A stretch of DNA of 64,000 nucleotides from Sutcliffiella sp. FSL R7-0096 (GTDB taxonomy: Bacteria > Bacillota > Bacilli > Bacillales > Bacillaceae_I): the NCBI RefSeq assembly GCF_038595065.1, contig NZ_CP152003.1:1778001-1842000 (forward strand), written 5' to 3'. Below, piece by piece: positions 63,130-64,000 of the stretch (its first letter is position 1; every line of letters begins with the position of its first letter). The notes beneath the pieces are model-generated. The model worked only from the letters and a program-made list of their open reading frames with translations, did not search any database and was not told where the DNA came from. The position numbers and the translations under genes are program-made.

Positions 63130-64000
63130 ATGTCGATAACGATTGGGAAAATCTTTGATCTTACAGTACAAAAGTTTCCGGATAAAGAAGCGCTTTACGA
63201 TGTGAAGAAAAATGTACGTTATACCTACAAGGAATGGAATAGGGAAATCAACAGGTTAGCCAATGCCCTTTTGAAAGAAGGAGTGAAGAAAGGGGACAGA
63301 GTCTCCACGTTACTTTTTAATACGGAAGAACTTGCAACGACGATGCTTGCTTGTGCGAAAATCGGGGCAGTGTTCAATCCAATCAATTTCCGTTTGCAGC
63401 CGGAAGAAGTGGCATTTATTTTAAATGATACCCAGCCAAAAGTCGTGATGTTCGAAAAAGCGTTGGAACCTGTTGTGGCTTCCATTGCTTTACGCTTTGA
63501 AAAAATAGGCTTTTGGATAATTGATGGAAAAGGGGGCGAGTATTCCTCTTCCTATCAAGAAAAGTTGAAATTGACCTCCGCTGATGAAGTGGTATCAAAT
63601 GTTCTCGAAAATGACACGTATGCCATCATGTATACAAGTGGAACGACGGGAAGGCCAAAAGGGGTGGTGCACAGTCATAGAGACATGGCAGAGCAAAGCT
63701 TGATCGTCATTTCAGCCACTAAGCTTGAAGCGGAAGATATTGGACTGGTGACAGCCCCTATGTTCCATTGCGCTGAACTGCACTGTGCCGTCATCCCAAG
63801 AATCCATGTAGGAGGCAAGAATGTCATCCTTCACCAATTTGAACCGAAAAAGGTGCTCCAGCTGATCCAAGAGGAAAAGGTGACAAAGTTTTTTGCCGCC
63901 CCAACCATGTGGAATATGTTGTTGCAGGAGAACTTTAATGATTATGATTTAAGCAGTCTGAACCTTGGATTATACGGAGCTGCCCCAATGGCACCGGCAC
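63130..64000 (+). CDS. Second acyl-CoA synthetase, 3' partial
   Basis: The frame runs from ATG 63130 (behind TAGGAGGATG) to the window end without a stop, 290 residues visible. It is another ANL-family ligase: GKIFDLTVQKFPDKEAL, LFNTEELATTMLACAKIGA, the AMP motif MYTSGTTGRPKG (~167), and FFAAPTMWNMLLQEN. It differs clearly from the ligase at 59220, so the operon can activate more than one acid. The C-terminal domain lies outside the window. Confidence 0.85.
   Translation, partial: MSITIGKIFDLTVQKFPDKEALYDVKKNVRYTYKEWNREINRLANALLKEGVKKGDRVSTLLFNTEELATTMLACAKIGAVFNPINFRLQPEEVAFILNDTQPKVVMFEKALEPVVASIALRFEKIGFWIIDGKGGEYSSSYQEKLKLTSADEVVSNVLENDTYAIMYTSGTTGRPKGVVHSHRDMAEQSLIVISATKLEAEDIGLVTAPMFHCAELHCAVIPRIHVGGKNVILHQFEPKKVLQLIQEEKVTKFFAAPTMWNMLLQENFNDYDLSSLNLGLYGAAPMAPA

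Overview
This window reads as chromosomal DNA of an endospore-forming member of the Bacillaceae. The evidence is an AT-rich, gene-dense sequence with strong GGAGG ribosome binding sites, frequent GTG/TTG starts and intrinsic terminators. Familiar Bacillus families are present: a KinB-like kinase, an RsbR paralog, the yuk/yue type VII secretion (T7SS) operon, a sigma-54 enhancer-binding protein, LysM proteins and HPr. I cannot name the species. I saw no rRNA, tRNA, CRISPR array, intact insertion sequence or prophage.

Layout. 1-5.6 kb: 5'-truncated lectin-like beta-propeller gene, KinB-like sensor kinase, small lipoprotein, UMF1-type transporter, cytoplasmic thioredoxin-like protein. 5.9-11.8 kb: an aminobenzoyl-glutamate-type locus with two M20 amidohydrolases, an overlapping regulator, an AbgT transporter and an HPr-like protein. 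12-20.5 kb: acyltransferase, VOC protein, Nudix hydrolase, an ABC-F ribosome-protection gene behind a complete attenuation leader, a LysM protein, an SDR and an AbrB-type transporter. 20.8-30 kb: a very large secreted subtilisin-like protein split into two reading frames at an A AAA AAC heptamer. 30.3-43 kb: MFS pump, RsgA-type GTPase with a possible leader peptide, alpha/beta hydrolase, MccF-like S66 peptidase, cREC protein, mismatch glycosylase, RsbR paralog, 2-hydroxyacid dehydrogenase, a decayed ECF sigma gene, and an SDR. 43.5-56.5 kb: a T7SS locus in which a lipoprotein, a lipase-domain protein and a small helical protein precede yukE-yukD-yukC-yukB-yueB-yueC. 56.8-64 kb: a CBS/PAS sigma-54 activator, then a consensus -24/-12 promoter driving acyl-CoA synthetase, acyl-CoA dehydrogenase, thiolase and a second acyl-CoA synthetase cut by the window end.

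How the genes work together. The 5.9-11.8 kb genes would import and hydrolyse an amide-linked compound under their own regulator. The T7SS genes encode a full secretion apparatus. The three genes just before it resemble a secreted lipase toxin with a lipoprotein immunity factor and a targeting partner. The last operon would activate and beta-oxidise fatty acids under SigL and the adjacent activator.

The points most worth a second look are the split giant protease, the ABC-F leader with its matching antiterminator segment, the possible leader before the RsgA-type GTPase, the lipase-lipoprotein-partner module beside the T7SS genes, and the sigma-54 control of a beta-oxidation operon.
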